A stretch of 64,000 bases of DNA from Bartonella harrusi (GTDB lineage: Bacteria > Pseudomonadota > Alphaproteobacteria > Rhizobiales > Rhizobiaceae): contig NZ_CP101114.1 of assembly GCF_024297065.1 (NCBI RefSeq), positions 930,001-994,000 on the forward strand. Reading direction: 5' to 3'. Positions 19,409-27,828 of the stretch are shown here, piece by piece (within the stretch, counting starts at the first letter, position 1; each line of letters starts with the position of its first letter). The translations under genes were made by a program, and so were the position numbers. The notes under the pieces are model-generated. The model searched no databases. It was given only the letters and a program-made list of their open reading frames with translations, and had not been told where the DNA came from.

Positions 19409-20584
19409 ATGTGTTTTAAAGTCTCGAATAACGTTTTTCAGCGTAATTTTCAGAGAGTAGCTTTTTTAGCAATGACGGTGATTTTTACGGGGTGTAGTTC
19501 TGGTGCACAGCGTTTTAATAATATTTTTTCTCATAGTGCGGTACCTACTTATTCGAATATGTCTACCACTATACCTACAGACTCACAGATCCCATCATAC
19601 AGCGGTGTAATACAAAGCTCTGAATTACCCCCTGTAGAGTCAAGCAATGATTCATGGACAAATGACAATATTGTGTATGATTCTCAACAACAAGATGGGA
19701 TGTCTTCTTCTGATAGTCGAATTATGGGAACACCGCCACGCAATCTTGGAACACTTTCCCGTTCACAAATAGATAATTCCCCTATTTTCCGGCGAAATTC
19801 TTATATTGTCCAGAGTGGAGATACACTGTTAAGCATTGCACGACAAATAGGGATCAGTGTTGAAGCACTAAAGTTAGCAAATGGTATCAGCAATAATTCT
19901 ATCTATATTGGTCAAGTCCTTATGATTCCAAGCAATCGTACGTCAATAGCTTCGAGTACACGCAATGATGATTGGGCTGCACCAACAACAGGATATTCAC
20001 GCCAGTCTCAAGTTACTCCTTCCACAAAACGAAAGAAGGTTTTACCTATAGATAAAACTCCTGAAATATCTTTACCTTTTGAAAAGAGGAATGGATCAAA
20101 TCTCAAGCAGAACACTTCCAAACAGATGAAACAATCAAAACATGATACTGGTTTTTCAGATACTATAACGAATACGGATAATGTTATTACTCCACAATCC
20201 ACAGGAATTTCCAAAATGCGTTGGCCAGTGCGAGGGCGTTTATTAAGCCAATTTGGTCAAAAAAAAGGAACGACAATCAATCGAGGAATAGACATTGCTG
20301 TCCCTGAAGGCTCATCGGTAAAAGCAGTAGAAAATGGTGTTGTTATCTATGCAAGTGATGGATTAAAAGAGCTTGGTAATGTTGTTATGATTCGACATGA
20401 AGACAATATTATTACTATTTATGGATGTAACAGTAAGCTTGTTGTTAGCAGGGGACAAAGGGTACGGCGTGGTGATGAAATTGCTAAATCTGGTATTTCA
20501 GGGAATGTTAAAACTCCACGTGTCTATTTTGAGGTACGTAAAAACTCTATACCCGTTGATCCTACTAAGTATTTAGAAAATTAA
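19409..20584 (+). CDS. Outer-membrane lipoprotein with LysM and degenerate M23 (LytM) domain, NlpD/EnvC-like
   Basis: 391 residues from ATG 19409 (a GTG at 19397 is the alternative). It has a lipoprotein signal with lipobox FTGC, a low-complexity Ser/Pro region, one LysM (YIVQSGDTLLSIARQIG, residues about 132-175) and a C-terminal LytM fold. The zinc ligands of active M23 peptidases are missing: H-x3-D reads NRGID, and HLH reads RVY in PRVYFEVRKN. It should therefore bind peptidoglycan and activate amidases rather than cut, as NlpD and EnvC do. Gene order pcm then this lipoprotein is conserved in many proteobacteria. Confidence 0.9.
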   Translation: MCFKVSNNVFQRNFQRVAFLAMTVIFTGCSSGAQRFNNIFSHSAVPTYSNMSTTIPTDSQIPSYSGVIQSSELPPVESSNDSWTNDNIVYDSQQQDGMSSSDSRIMGTPPRNLGTLSRSQIDNSPIFRRNSYIVQSGDTLLSIARQIGISVEALKLANGISNNSIYIGQVLMIPSNRTSIASSTRNDDWAAPTTGYSRQSQVTPSTKRKKVLPIDKTPEISLPFEKRNGSNLKQNTSKQMKQSKHDTGFSDTITNTDNVITPQSTGISKMRWPVRGRLLSQFGQKKGTTINRGIDIAVPEGSSVKAVENGVVIYASDGLKELGNVVMIRHEDNIITIYGCNSKLVVSRGQRVRRGDEIAKSGISGNVKTPRVYFEVRKNSIPVDPTKYLEN

Positions 20585-20999
20585 TTGATAAAACTGCATT
20601 TTGAAAATCTATCGCTTATCGAGATTTTAGGCAAAATCATTGTTATGAAATAGTCTTATAATATTCGAATAGAAAGTTTATAAGTTTTGAGAATAATTAA
20701 GTTTTGAGAATAATGAAGAGTTAATTTCATGGATGGGCAGAAAATCGTTTTGCATCATTTATTTTTTTGTTTACTGAGAATATGCATATTTAATAATATA
20801 AAAAATAAATCTGTTCGTTAGAAGTTTTTGCTCGTTGCTTTCTGTTTTGTAAGGATTTATGGCCTGTCTATAAAGTTGTGGTTACATCGGGTTTATTCGC
20901 TTTGCATGATACATCCTCTAAGAACGCTTTTTTATTGAGCTAAAAGTTTATTTTAGTGGAGTGGAAAATACCTGAAGTTTTAATCTATAGGAGATAAAA
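20585..20999. other. Intergenic region upstream of yajC
   Basis: About 415 bp with no frame worth calling. The ribosome site of yajC (ataggagataaaa) closes it. I see no tRNA or clear promoter. Confidence 0.5.
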
Positions 21000-21443
21000 A
21001 TGTTTATTACTAACGCTTATGCTCAAGTTGCAGACAGTGTTTCTAATGGGCCATCACTTGTTAACTTTATCCCGTTTATTTTGATTTTTGCAATTATGTA
21101 CTTTTTTATGATTCGTCCGCAGCGTGCGCAAATGAAAAAGCGGCAGGAGATGCTTAATGCTATACGTCGTGGTGATACAGTGATAACGGGTGGTGGTATT
21201 GTAGGAAAAGTTACAAAAGTTTACGATGAGAATGGTGAATTAGAGGTTGAGATTGGTAATGATATGCGTATTCGCGTTATCCGTTCAACATTATCTGATG
21301 TTCGTGTTAAAGGTGAACCAATTGCAGAAAAAAAATCAAAGCTTCCTAAAACAAAAGCACTAAAAAAATCTAAATCTACTATGAAGGAAACAGTAAGTGT
21401 ATCTGAAGAAAAAGAAACCGTATCAAAGAAAAATGAATCCTAA
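21000..21443 (+). CDS. yajC: Preprotein translocase subunit YajC
   Basis: A 147-residue accessory subunit of the Sec holotranslocon. It has a single N-terminal membrane helix (FIPFILIFAIMYFFMIRPQR), the conserved RPQRAQMKKRQEML turn, then a small beta domain (GDTVITGGGIVGKVTKV). The Lys/Ser-rich tail beyond residue 105 is longer than in E. coli YajC (110 aa). secD/secF, its usual partners downstream, are not next to it here. Confidence 0.95.
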   Translation: MFITNAYAQVADSVSNGPSLVNFIPFILIFAIMYFFMIRPQRAQMKKRQEMLNAIRRGDTVITGGGIVGKVTKVYDENGELEVEIGNDMRIRVIRSTLSDVRVKGEPIAEKKSKLPKTKALKKSKSTMKETVSVSEEKETVSKKNES

Positions 21444-21925
21444 AGTATAATTGTGGTCTGTTCCATTCTTTTTAGAACGCATTTTTATAAAAATTGGTGG
21501 CTTTTGTTTAAAAAGTGATTTCATTGGAACGGTGGCTTTATAATCGATAAACGAGCGTAGTGTTTTGTTTATTTTTATAGACGAAAAAAAACAATTACTT
21601 CACTGTAAAGTATTACGGGAAGTTTCTGTATCCTTTCAAGTCTATCATTTTTTATAGGGCAGTTTTTCTGTATTTGCGCAAATAGATTGAGATGCTCTTT
21701 TCTTTTCAAGATGGATTTGTTTTCAATGCAGCATTTAACCCCTTTTTATTGCAAAATTTTTTATATTTCATATATTTATTGTATTCTTAATATAGATCTT
21801 TTAAAAAATTTATATCAATATTGTTATACCGGCTCAAGTTAATATGTCAGTATTTATATAAACTCTTGGCTGATTTTAGGGAAAAGAGAAGGGCGATTGG
21901 GTTTTCAAAAAAAAGGTGTGTATCT
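21444..21925. other. Gene-free region between yajC and the Mth938-like gene
   Basis: About 480 bp, AT-rich, all frames broken. secD-secF commonly lie between yajC and the Mth938 gene in related genera; I see no recognisable SecD or SecF motif here. Confidence 0.5.
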
Positions 21926-22312
21926 ATGTTTCATGCAATTCAAATCCGTGAAGCACATTTTCCAGGGCGCGCACCTATTGATGCGTATGGAAATGGGGGA
22001 TTTCGTTTTGCTGATATGTCACATAGAGGTTCTATTATTTGTGTTCCATCAGGTATTTACGGTATTAATATGATAGGGCCAGTTCCTACTCAACAGGATA
22101 TATCTCGTGTTTTAGAAGAATCATCTGAGATTGAAATTTTGTTAATAGGTACTGGAGTTGAATTATTACGATTACCTGAAGCGTTACGAGAGATTTTATG
22201 GGAAAAGCATATTTCAACAGATACAATGAGTACGGGAGCAGCGGTGCGTACATTTAATGTTTTGTTAGCTGAAGATCGTGCTGTTGCTGCGCTATTATTT
22301 GCGGTAGAATAA
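21926..22312 (+). CDS. Mth938-like domain protein
   Basis: 128 residues from ATG 21926, which follows aaaaggtg; the longer frame from 21821 has no ribosome site. Sequence marks of the Mth938/NDUFAF3-like fold are APIDAYGNGGFRFADMSHRG, GVELLRLP and the C-terminal STGAAVRTFNVLLAEDR. The family has no proven catalytic role in bacteria; the mitochondrial relative NDUFAF3 is a complex I assembly factor. Gene order after yajC is conserved in Hyphomicrobiales. Confidence 0.9.
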   Translation: MFHAIQIREAHFPGRAPIDAYGNGGFRFADMSHRGSIICVPSGIYGINMIGPVPTQQDISRVLEESSEIEILLIGTGVELLRLPEALREILWEKHISTDTMSTGAAVRTFNVLLAEDRAVAALLFAVE

Positions 22313-22525
22313 AAAATTATCTAAAAAAATATTTCTTTTCATAACGGAATTCTGTAGTTATTGATTTGTTTTAATAAAATCTTTTTTTTCCTCCATTTAG
22401 GGAGAGATTTGTAATCGCTTTAAGAGTTGTTTTTGGGAACAGTATTTTTTATGTAAAGAAATGTCATACTGTTTTCTATACAATCCCAAAATGCTTTTGT
22501 TATAATAAAGTATTTATCTTTTATA

Positions 22526-22785
22526 GGACGTAGAGCCGCTGAAGCGGGGTTATGGGCTCGAGGGTTTTATGTTTCTTCTAACTATCAAAGAGTTCAAGTG
22601 AAGGAGGCAACGGGGGCACTTAAAATAAAAGCCTTAGCACCGATTATAGGCTCTTGCTCTGCTCTTGGGGGCTCCTTAGCAGGCAATGGTTCCATTCAAT
22701 GGGCTTTTTAGCCGATCTTATGGTTTTAGCAGCTTGTGTTGGTTTCGTGTTTGTTGCCAAATGGTTTCGGGAGCAACGGCTATGA
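22526..22785 (+). pseudogene. Phage endolysin C-terminal fragment (frameshifted)
   Basis: From about 22526 the frame reads GRRAAEAGLWARGFYVSSN and continues to a TAG at 22709. One base further the sequence carries on in another frame as a membrane helix (LADLMVLAACVGFVFVAKWF) to a TGA at 22783. The two halves join if one T is added in the T run at 22706-22709. The first part resembles the C terminus of prophage endolysins, and the last the hydrophobic end seen in Bartonella prophage lysis genes. No N-terminal catalytic half is present, so this is a left-end phage remnant. Assignment is tentative. Confidence 0.5.
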
Positions 22786-23008
22786 TTGTTCATTTCAAGA
22801 AATATCACTTGATGTTTACAGCGGTTTTAGCCGTTTTTTTATGGCTTTAGCGAAAGCGTTTCATTTAGGCAAGAAAAGCGAACAGCACAAGCAAACAGAG
22901 GAAGCTTTAAAGCAAGTGAAAACGCGTCTTGAGGTTGGAAATGAAGTTAATCAGAAGAGTGATGGTGATGTGCGCCGTGAGCTTTCTCGTTGGGTGCGCA
23001 GCGAATAG
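22782..23008 (+). pseudogene. Rz-like spanin / small coiled-coil lysis protein, frameshifted
   Basis: ATG 22782 overlaps the preceding stop (ATGA) and starts a membrane anchor (MIVHFKKYHLMFTAVLAVFL) that ends at a TAG after 22 codons. The rest continues in another frame as KKSEQHKQTEEALKQVKTRL and on to SRWVRSE, a periplasmic coiled coil as in Rz-type spanins. One small indel near 22848 would restore one protein of about 75 residues. Confidence 0.5.
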
Positions 23009-23125
23009 GATTGAGAGTTGTGGTGGTTAGTTGCCGATTTATTTGAACCAGCAGGATGTTGGTGTGATCAGTGCCAATTTAGCAAGAGATATTACAAGCA
23101 TGAGCCCATTTATGTGGTTGGAAAG

Positions 23126-23401
23126 ATGAACAGAAAGCACAAGAGTGAAGAGCAAGACCTTACAGAGAGAGGACGACAGCTTCTTCATGAGATGATCACC
23201 ACCTATCAGGGTGTGAAGATGATGTCACGCTTTATGAAGTGGATTGCGTTGATTGTCTTTATGTTTGTTATCGATTTTGCTCGCCTTATGGATGCGCTCG
23301 ACAATATCTTCACACACCTCAAAAGGGTGATGAAGCAAGAGTTGAGGAGTAAACTGTTTCACTGGATTGTTTTGGTAGATGGCGTAATAAATCTTTTTTA
23401 A
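23126..23401 (+). CDS. Small membrane protein of the phage lysis module
   Basis: 91 residues from ATG 23126 (behind ttggaaag). A charged N terminus (RKHKSEEQDLTERGRQLLHE) is followed by one membrane helix (WIALIVFMFVIDFARLM) and a short tail. The last 27 codons overlap the convergent ATPase gene and may not be original: dropping one A at about 23320 would end the protein at HLKG. Function unknown; context suggests lysis. Confidence 0.5.
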   Translation: MNRKHKSEEQDLTERGRQLLHEMITTYQGVKMMSRFMKWIALIVFMFVIDFARLMDALDNIFTHLKRVMKQELRSKLFHWIVLVDGVINLF

Positions 23402-25283
23402 TAATCTCCATAAAAGTGTTATTTCTTGCTTTTGCATTATTTAACAGAGTACTCAAAGACATAACTTGTACGCAAGCATTGTATTCAGCCCAATAACCTC
23501 GATAACATTCCCCTTCTGGAAAAAAAACTTTAGTGAAATTATTTGCAATACGTAATATATTCTTGTAGTCGTCATCTATTTCAGCAATGAGATAGAGATA
23601 TATTTCTTTAACATTGGCTTTGTGAAGCGTTTCGGCGTAATACATTAGTTGAGCAACACCTGAATTTTTGTAATCTGCAGTTGGCTTTTTAAACTCTATT
23701 AATACAGCACGGTTTTCTTTCTTAGAGTCAAAATATAAAGCTATATCAGGACGACTTGCTAATCTCTTAAGATCTTTTTCAAAATTGGTGCGAAGTAGTT
23801 TTGCCTTTGAAATAAATTTCTTTATTTTCTTTTCACTTTGTAAATAGCTGTAGCTCATTAAGTTATCGTCAAATATCCACAAATTATTTTTTTCTAATGG
23901 TAAAGGATCGTCTTTATCAGCAGTCTGTTGTTGTGGGACAAACAAATTATGAATTTCTTTTTCTGAGGTCGTAGGATTTAATAAATTAGTGAGCTCTTCC
24001 AGAATTTTATCTCGGAATTGAATATATTGTGTTAATTCGAAACTAGCAAATTTTTGTGCTTTTTGTAAATTTTCTTTCGGTGTTCCCTTACCTTCTCTAA
24101 AATCTTTTCTGAGTTTTAGTTTTTCTTTTGAATATTTTGTGTCTGCTTTTTGAATCAAAATATCCTCTTTTAAGCAGCCTCCAATTACATTTTTTTTATC
24201 TAGAAACTCTACTAAATAAGGATATTCCTTAGCAATTTCTTCGAGAAAGGTAGTCTTTTGTTCTTTAATTTCCGGAAATCTGGTACTAATTATTTTATCT
24301 AAAACGTTCTCTAATTTTTCATTAATATCTTTCCAAGCCAATTGGGTTTCTAAGTCAGGATCTGTTTTATTAATCTCAAAAGCATTCCGTTCATCGTTAA
24401 CACGTTTATCAAAAACAGATGATTCCAATAAAAATATCATGATCGCATTGTTTATTGGATAGATATCTATAAATTGTGAAAAAGGCATAACAGTACGATT
24501 ATTAGCACAATAGAAAGCTTCTAACTTAGTTGTAGAGTTTGTGTTCTCTTCAAAATAATAAGAAAGGCTGAAGAGAATATTTGAAGGACCAATTTTGAAA
24601 GTTTCATTTTCTAAGTGAGGTAAATCCTGCGTATTAATTGTTTTTTTCTCTAAGCTTTTTACATCTTCTAAGTTTTTTACGTTTCTTACATTATTTAAAT
24701 CGTCTAAATTTTTCACATTATGTACATAAAAGTTAATTTGAATATTTTTATCTTTCTGTAAAAAAAGCGAAGGAAGAAGATGATAATAAATTTCATTATA
24801 AACTAGGTCTAGATCCAAATATTTTTTTTCATAAGACTCTTCAAGAGATAAATATGTATTCCACCATTTATCTTTTTTGCTATTTTTTTCTTTAAAAGAA
24901 TTTTCTTTAAACTCTGGAGTAAAATTTAGTGAAATTTGAACATTATTTTCATTCTTACTAAAACTAATAATTTGAACTTTTTTGAATATTTTCAAATAAG
25001 TAATACGTCCAACACCTTTACATCCTTCTCGAATTTTATAATCACTCTTATAGGTAGAGAACGATTTGATATTTTCTTTTGTAAATCCATCTCCGTTATC
25101 AAAAACGCTTATAGAAAAAATTTGTTGATTTTTCCAAAGGTCTTCATTGCCATAAAGTTGGAATAAAATATCAATTCTTGTTGCGTGAGCTTGTATAGAA
25201 TTAACAATAGCTTCCTTAAGAACTGTAACGAAATTTGTTTCTGAAGAAAGATCACGAATTATAGCATTAAGATTGACTAGCAT
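23319..25283 (-). CDS. GHKL ATPase fused to PD-(D/E)XK nuclease domain (putative defence protein)
   Basis: 654 residues. The N-terminal GHKL/Hsp90-type ATPase has an N box (KEAIVNSIQAHA, E24 and N28), G1 (DNGDGF, 62-67) and G2 (GCKGVGR, 87-93). The middle (about 330-480) is helical and charged. The C-terminal nuclease-like domain has D513, E530-x-K532 (VLIEFKKP) and Q545-x3-Y549 (QLMYY), the RecB/Mrr-like active-site layout. Such ATPase-nuclease proteins are common in defence islands and prophages; a role in anti-phage defence is inferred. It is solitary, minus strand, between lysis remnants and tail genes. The last about 20 residues are antisense of the lysis gene, suggesting a fused end. 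Confidence 0.8.
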   Translation of the reverse strand: MLVNLNAIIRDLSSETNFVTVLKEAIVNSIQAHATRIDILFQLYGNEDLWKNQQIFSISVFDNGDGFTKENIKSFSTYKSDYKIREGCKGVGRITYLKIFKKVQIISFSKNENNVQISLNFTPEFKENSFKEKNSKKDKWWNTYLSLEESYEKKYLDLDLVYNEIYYHLLPSLFLQKDKNIQINFYVHNVKNLDDLNNVRNVKNLEDVKSLEKKTINTQDLPHLENETFKIGPSNILFSLSYYFEENTNSTTKLEAFYCANNRTVMPFSQFIDIYPINNAIMIFLLESSVFDKRVNDERNAFEINKTDPDLETQLAWKDINEKLENVLDKIISTRFPEIKEQKTTFLEEIAKEYPYLVEFLDKKNVIGGCLKEDILIQKADTKYSKEKLKLRKDFREGKGTPKENLQKAQKFASFELTQYIQFRDKILEELTNLLNPTTSEKEIHNLFVPQQQTADKDDPLPLEKNNLWIFDDNLMSYSYLQSEKKIKKFISKAKLLRTNFEKDLKRLASRPDIALYFDSKKENRAVLIEFKKPTADYKNSGVAQLMYYAETLHKANVKEIYLYLIAEIDDDYKNILRIANNFTKVFFPEGECYRGYWAEYNACVQVMSLSTLLNNAKARNNTFMEIIKKDLLRHLPKQSSETVYSSTLASSPF

Positions 25284-25434
25284 GGGTACACCAATATCTC
25301 TCTAATTTAGATAGTCATTGTAATATCTCAACTTTAATATGGTACAATAAGGAACCATTGAAATATTCTCAATCTTTCAAAGCTGGCTAACAAAAAGTTA
25401 ACAATCTAATTTTTAAATCTTGAAAAAAGTCTTT

Positions 25435-25449
25435 AATGCGTAACGCATT
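25435..25449. promoter_or_regulatory. Palindrome AATGCG-TAA-CGCATT
   Basis: A perfect 6-bp inverted repeat with a 3-nt centre, 68 bp before the small HTH gene. It is a candidate operator. Confidence 0.35.
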
Positions 25450-25481
25450 TTAAATAAAACTCCAAAATTTTTTTTAGAATT

Positions 25482-25499
25482 AGAATGAATACTCATTCT
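25482..25499. promoter_or_regulatory. Palindrome AGAATGA-ATAC-TCATTCT
   Basis: A perfect 7-bp inverted repeat with a 4-nt centre, ending 17 bp before the ATG of the small HTH protein. The position suits autoregulation. Confidence 0.4.
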
Positions 25500-25516
25500 T
25501 TAATAGGGTATTTTAG

Positions 25517-25675
25517 ATGATTATAGCATTTGGTAAAACTTTACGTAAACTTTGCATTGATCATTCTGAACGTCTTTTAGATATGGCAGAAAGATTAGGT
25601 GTTTCTGTTCTATTTTTATCATTTGTAGAAATTGGTAGAAAATCTATACCCGTTGATATAGAAAAAAAGTCATAG
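25517..25675 (+). CDS. Short XRE-family HTH protein
   Basis: 52 residues. FGKTLRKLCIDHSERLLDMA followed by LGVSVLFLSFVEIGRKSIP is an XRE helix-turn-helix of the kind often seen as small regulators in Bartonella. It is shorter than most relatives and ends just after the DNA-binding helices, so it may be truncated. The ribosome site is weak (agggta). Two palindromes precede it. It may be an orphan regulator or the antitoxin half of a lost pair. Confidence 0.6.
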   Translation: MIIAFGKTLRKLCIDHSERLLDMAERLGVSVLFLSFVEIGRKSIPVDIEKKS

Positions 25676-25984
25676 AGGTTTACACTTTAAATTAAGAGCC
25701 AACCACCTGCTTAAGAACAGAAGCGGGCGCTTGTCACGATAGTTTTACCGTCAAATTTTCTGGTCCGTTGTGTTGTGAAACTGTTGGTATGTTTATGAGA
25801 TTTTTAAAAATTTTTTGACCTCAGGACTTAGAATCCTACAAAAGAATATGAGAAGTAATTATAGAGGAGAAAAGCAAAAAAACACCCTTATTGCGGAGGA
25901 ATGTTAGAAAATCCTTTCCCCTGCTTTTATTGGTATGTCTCTTACCTTTAAAAACACACTGAGAATCAACAAGTTACATGCATT
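25676..25984. other. Intergenic region at the broken end of the tail operon
   Basis: About 310 bp with no frame and no phage motif. The tail genes expected downstream of the tube gene (chaperones, tape measure, gpU, gpX, gpD) are absent, so a deletion endpoint probably lies in or near this stretch. Confidence 0.5.
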
Positions 25985-26278
25985 TTAAAAGTATATGGTG
26001 CCTTGTGCTTGCATTGAACTTCGCAATGAAATGTTCACATCAGAGCGCCCTAACAGTGCCATCAGTTCTGGAGAACAATCAGAAATGGTCATAGTGAGGA
26101 TGAGTGTTTCAAGGCCAAGATCAATCTCAAGAGAGCTATCCATGCCACCACCGCGATACTCTTCAACAACCAAACTTAAATTTGGCAGTGTCACGCTTTC
26201 GCATTTTGCCTGATAGGGAATGCCATCAACAAAAATATTAAAATATTTCAGAACTCTCGGTAAAACGGGTACAGTCAT
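25985..26278 (-). CDS. Phage major tail tube protein, C-terminally truncated (P2 FII-like)
   Basis: 97 residues; P2-type tube proteins are about 170. The N-terminal half matches the family: RVLKYFNIFVDG, TLPNLSLVVEEYRGGGMDSS, LGLETLILTMTISDC. It stops at GTIYF without the second half. The start codon overlaps the sheath stop by one base. Without the full tube a contractile tail could not form. Confidence 0.85.
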   Translation of the reverse strand: MTVPVLPRVLKYFNIFVDGIPYQAKCESVTLPNLSLVVEEYRGGGMDSSLEIDLGLETLILTMTISDCSPELMALLGRSDVNISLRSSMQAQGTIYF

Positions 26279-27669
26279 TAAAAGATCTCCTCTAGGTAAT
26301 CATTGATGATACGTGAACGGAAGGTGATATGTTCTGCTGGTGTTGTTGGTGTAAATTCAACATTGAAATAGACTCTGCCGCTCTCAATGGCGCTTGCTGT
26401 ATTCAACTCTGGATCAGGCGTGCACTGCCCACCGAGAATGGCACCTTGCGCTTTTAAATCACGCAAATAGGCATTGACGCTTTCACTCACATCACTCATG
26501 TAAGTTTTTTTGATATTGCGGTCGACCGCCCACATGTGCCCACGCAAGATGGCGTCATTGATCATATCCGCGGTTCTCACAACGGATAAGAAAGCGAATT
26601 TTGTATCGCTTGAAAGGGTGCGATTGCCCCAAAGACGATAACCATTTTCACGAATAATTGTTGTGATGTTTTGTTCATTGAGAAGGTTGGCACGGCTTGA
26701 TCTGTCACCAATGGAAAAATCAATCGGGCGGGTAATTCCTACAATGCCATTGATCACTTTGTTTGAAGGGGAATGCCAAAAACCATGTGTGAAATCTGTT
26801 TTGGCAATGACACCAGCAACCGCCGCACTTGCCGGCTGTTCTATGATTTCTCCATCATGATTTACCTTTACAAAAGGATCAACAATAACAGCGCGTTTTG
26901 AATCAAAATCTTTTGCCGCTCCAAGAGCTGCTTCATCGGTTGTGTTTGGGGCGTCAATGATCACAATAGCGCGTAGCCGCTCGGCAATGCCAATCAACTC
27001 TGCTGCTACAGGATTAGAGGTTACACTGATTTCGGCTTTTGCTGTTGCGCCAGTGCCATCACCTTCAATCACTACATTGGGGGCGGTTTGATAATCAAAG
27101 CCATTGTCCTTGAGAACAATCGAGGTTACTTGTCCATTGGCAAGGATTGCTTCTGCTTTTGCACCGCCGGCAATTTTAACAGTTGCTTGGGTATAACCGC
27201 TGCCTTTGTTGGTGACATCAATCTTGCTAAGGCTAACGGGGCGTTTATGGGTAAAGCCTGGAGCAATCAGAATGCGTGGTGTTTGTCCAAGCAGGGATTG
27301 TGCTCCAATCAAAGCATGCACACCTTCATAAGCACCATTGGTGTTCACACCGCCTAAAACATTGGTCAATGTTGCATTTTCGTTATCACCTTCTTGCACA
27401 CGCACGACAACAACAATGGCACCCACTTGCTTAAAAATAAGATCAAGAGCATTGGGTAGGGTGCCTTGACGCTTTCCTGTTTTATCCAGTTTTGCTGCTT
27501 GTGAAAGTGAACCGGTAACCAACACCGGTGTATTGAGGGGAAAAGCCTGTTCATCGGCATCGGGTGCTGTGCCGACAATGCCGATAACTGCCGATTGAAC
27601 CGCACGAAGGGGACGCGTTCCATCGTCCACCTCGACAACTTCAACACCGTGTAAAAAACCTGTTGTCAT
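26278..27669 (-). CDS. Phage contractile tail sheath protein (P2 FI-like)
   Basis: 463 residues from ATG 27669, which has a clear ribosome site (ggagcatcata); the frame's 74-residue upstream extension is not phage-like and is rejected. MTTGFLHGVEVVEVDDGTRP is the typical sheath start. The C-terminal half (DDPxV-like VDPF, VNGIVGITRPIDFSIGD, LWGNRTLSSD, NVEFTPTTPAEHITF) is standard. Between about residues 145 and 215 lies an inserted beta-rich segment with the GSGYTQATV / GFDYQTAPNVVIEGDGTGA repeat, probably a surface decoration. Confidence 0.93.
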   Translation of the reverse strand: MTTGFLHGVEVVEVDDGTRPLRAVQSAVIGIVGTAPDADEQAFPLNTPVLVTGSLSQAAKLDKTGKRQGTLPNALDLIFKQVGAIVVVVRVQEGDNENATLTNVLGGVNTNGAYEGVHALIGAQSLLGQTPRILIAPGFTHKRPVSLSKIDVTNKGSGYTQATVKIAGGAKAEAILANGQVTSIVLKDNGFDYQTAPNVVIEGDGTGATAKAEISVTSNPVAAELIGIAERLRAIVIIDAPNTTDEAALGAAKDFDSKRAVIVDPFVKVNHDGEIIEQPASAAVAGVIAKTDFTHGFWHSPSNKVINGIVGITRPIDFSIGDRSSRANLLNEQNITTIIRENGYRLWGNRTLSSDTKFAFLSVVRTADMINDAILRGHMWAVDRNIKKTYMSDVSESVNAYLRDLKAQGAILGGQCTPDPELNTASAIESGRVYFNVEFTPTTPAEHITFRSRIINDYLEEIF

Positions 27670-27780
27670 TATGATGCTCCTTTGCATGATTGGTGAATGA
27701 AAATGAATGGGAAAAAATGAGAGACAAAAAATCGTTCTTGAGAACAGTTTGTTTTCAAGCAATACTTTTTTACAAATATC

Positions 27781-27809
27781 TTGACATAGTCCCAAAATGG
27801 TACTAAAGT
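27781..27809 (+). promoter_or_regulatory. Promoter and operator of higBA-1
   Basis: TTGACA (27781-27786) and TAAAGT (27804-27809) have a 17-bp spacer. The spacer is a near-palindrome: TAGTCCC (27787) and GGTACTA (27799-27805) match in 6 of 7 positions around AAAAT, overlapping the -10. HigA autorepression at such a site is usual for the family; it is inferred here. Confidence 0.6.
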
Positions 27810-27828
27810 TAATAGTCAGGATACACTT

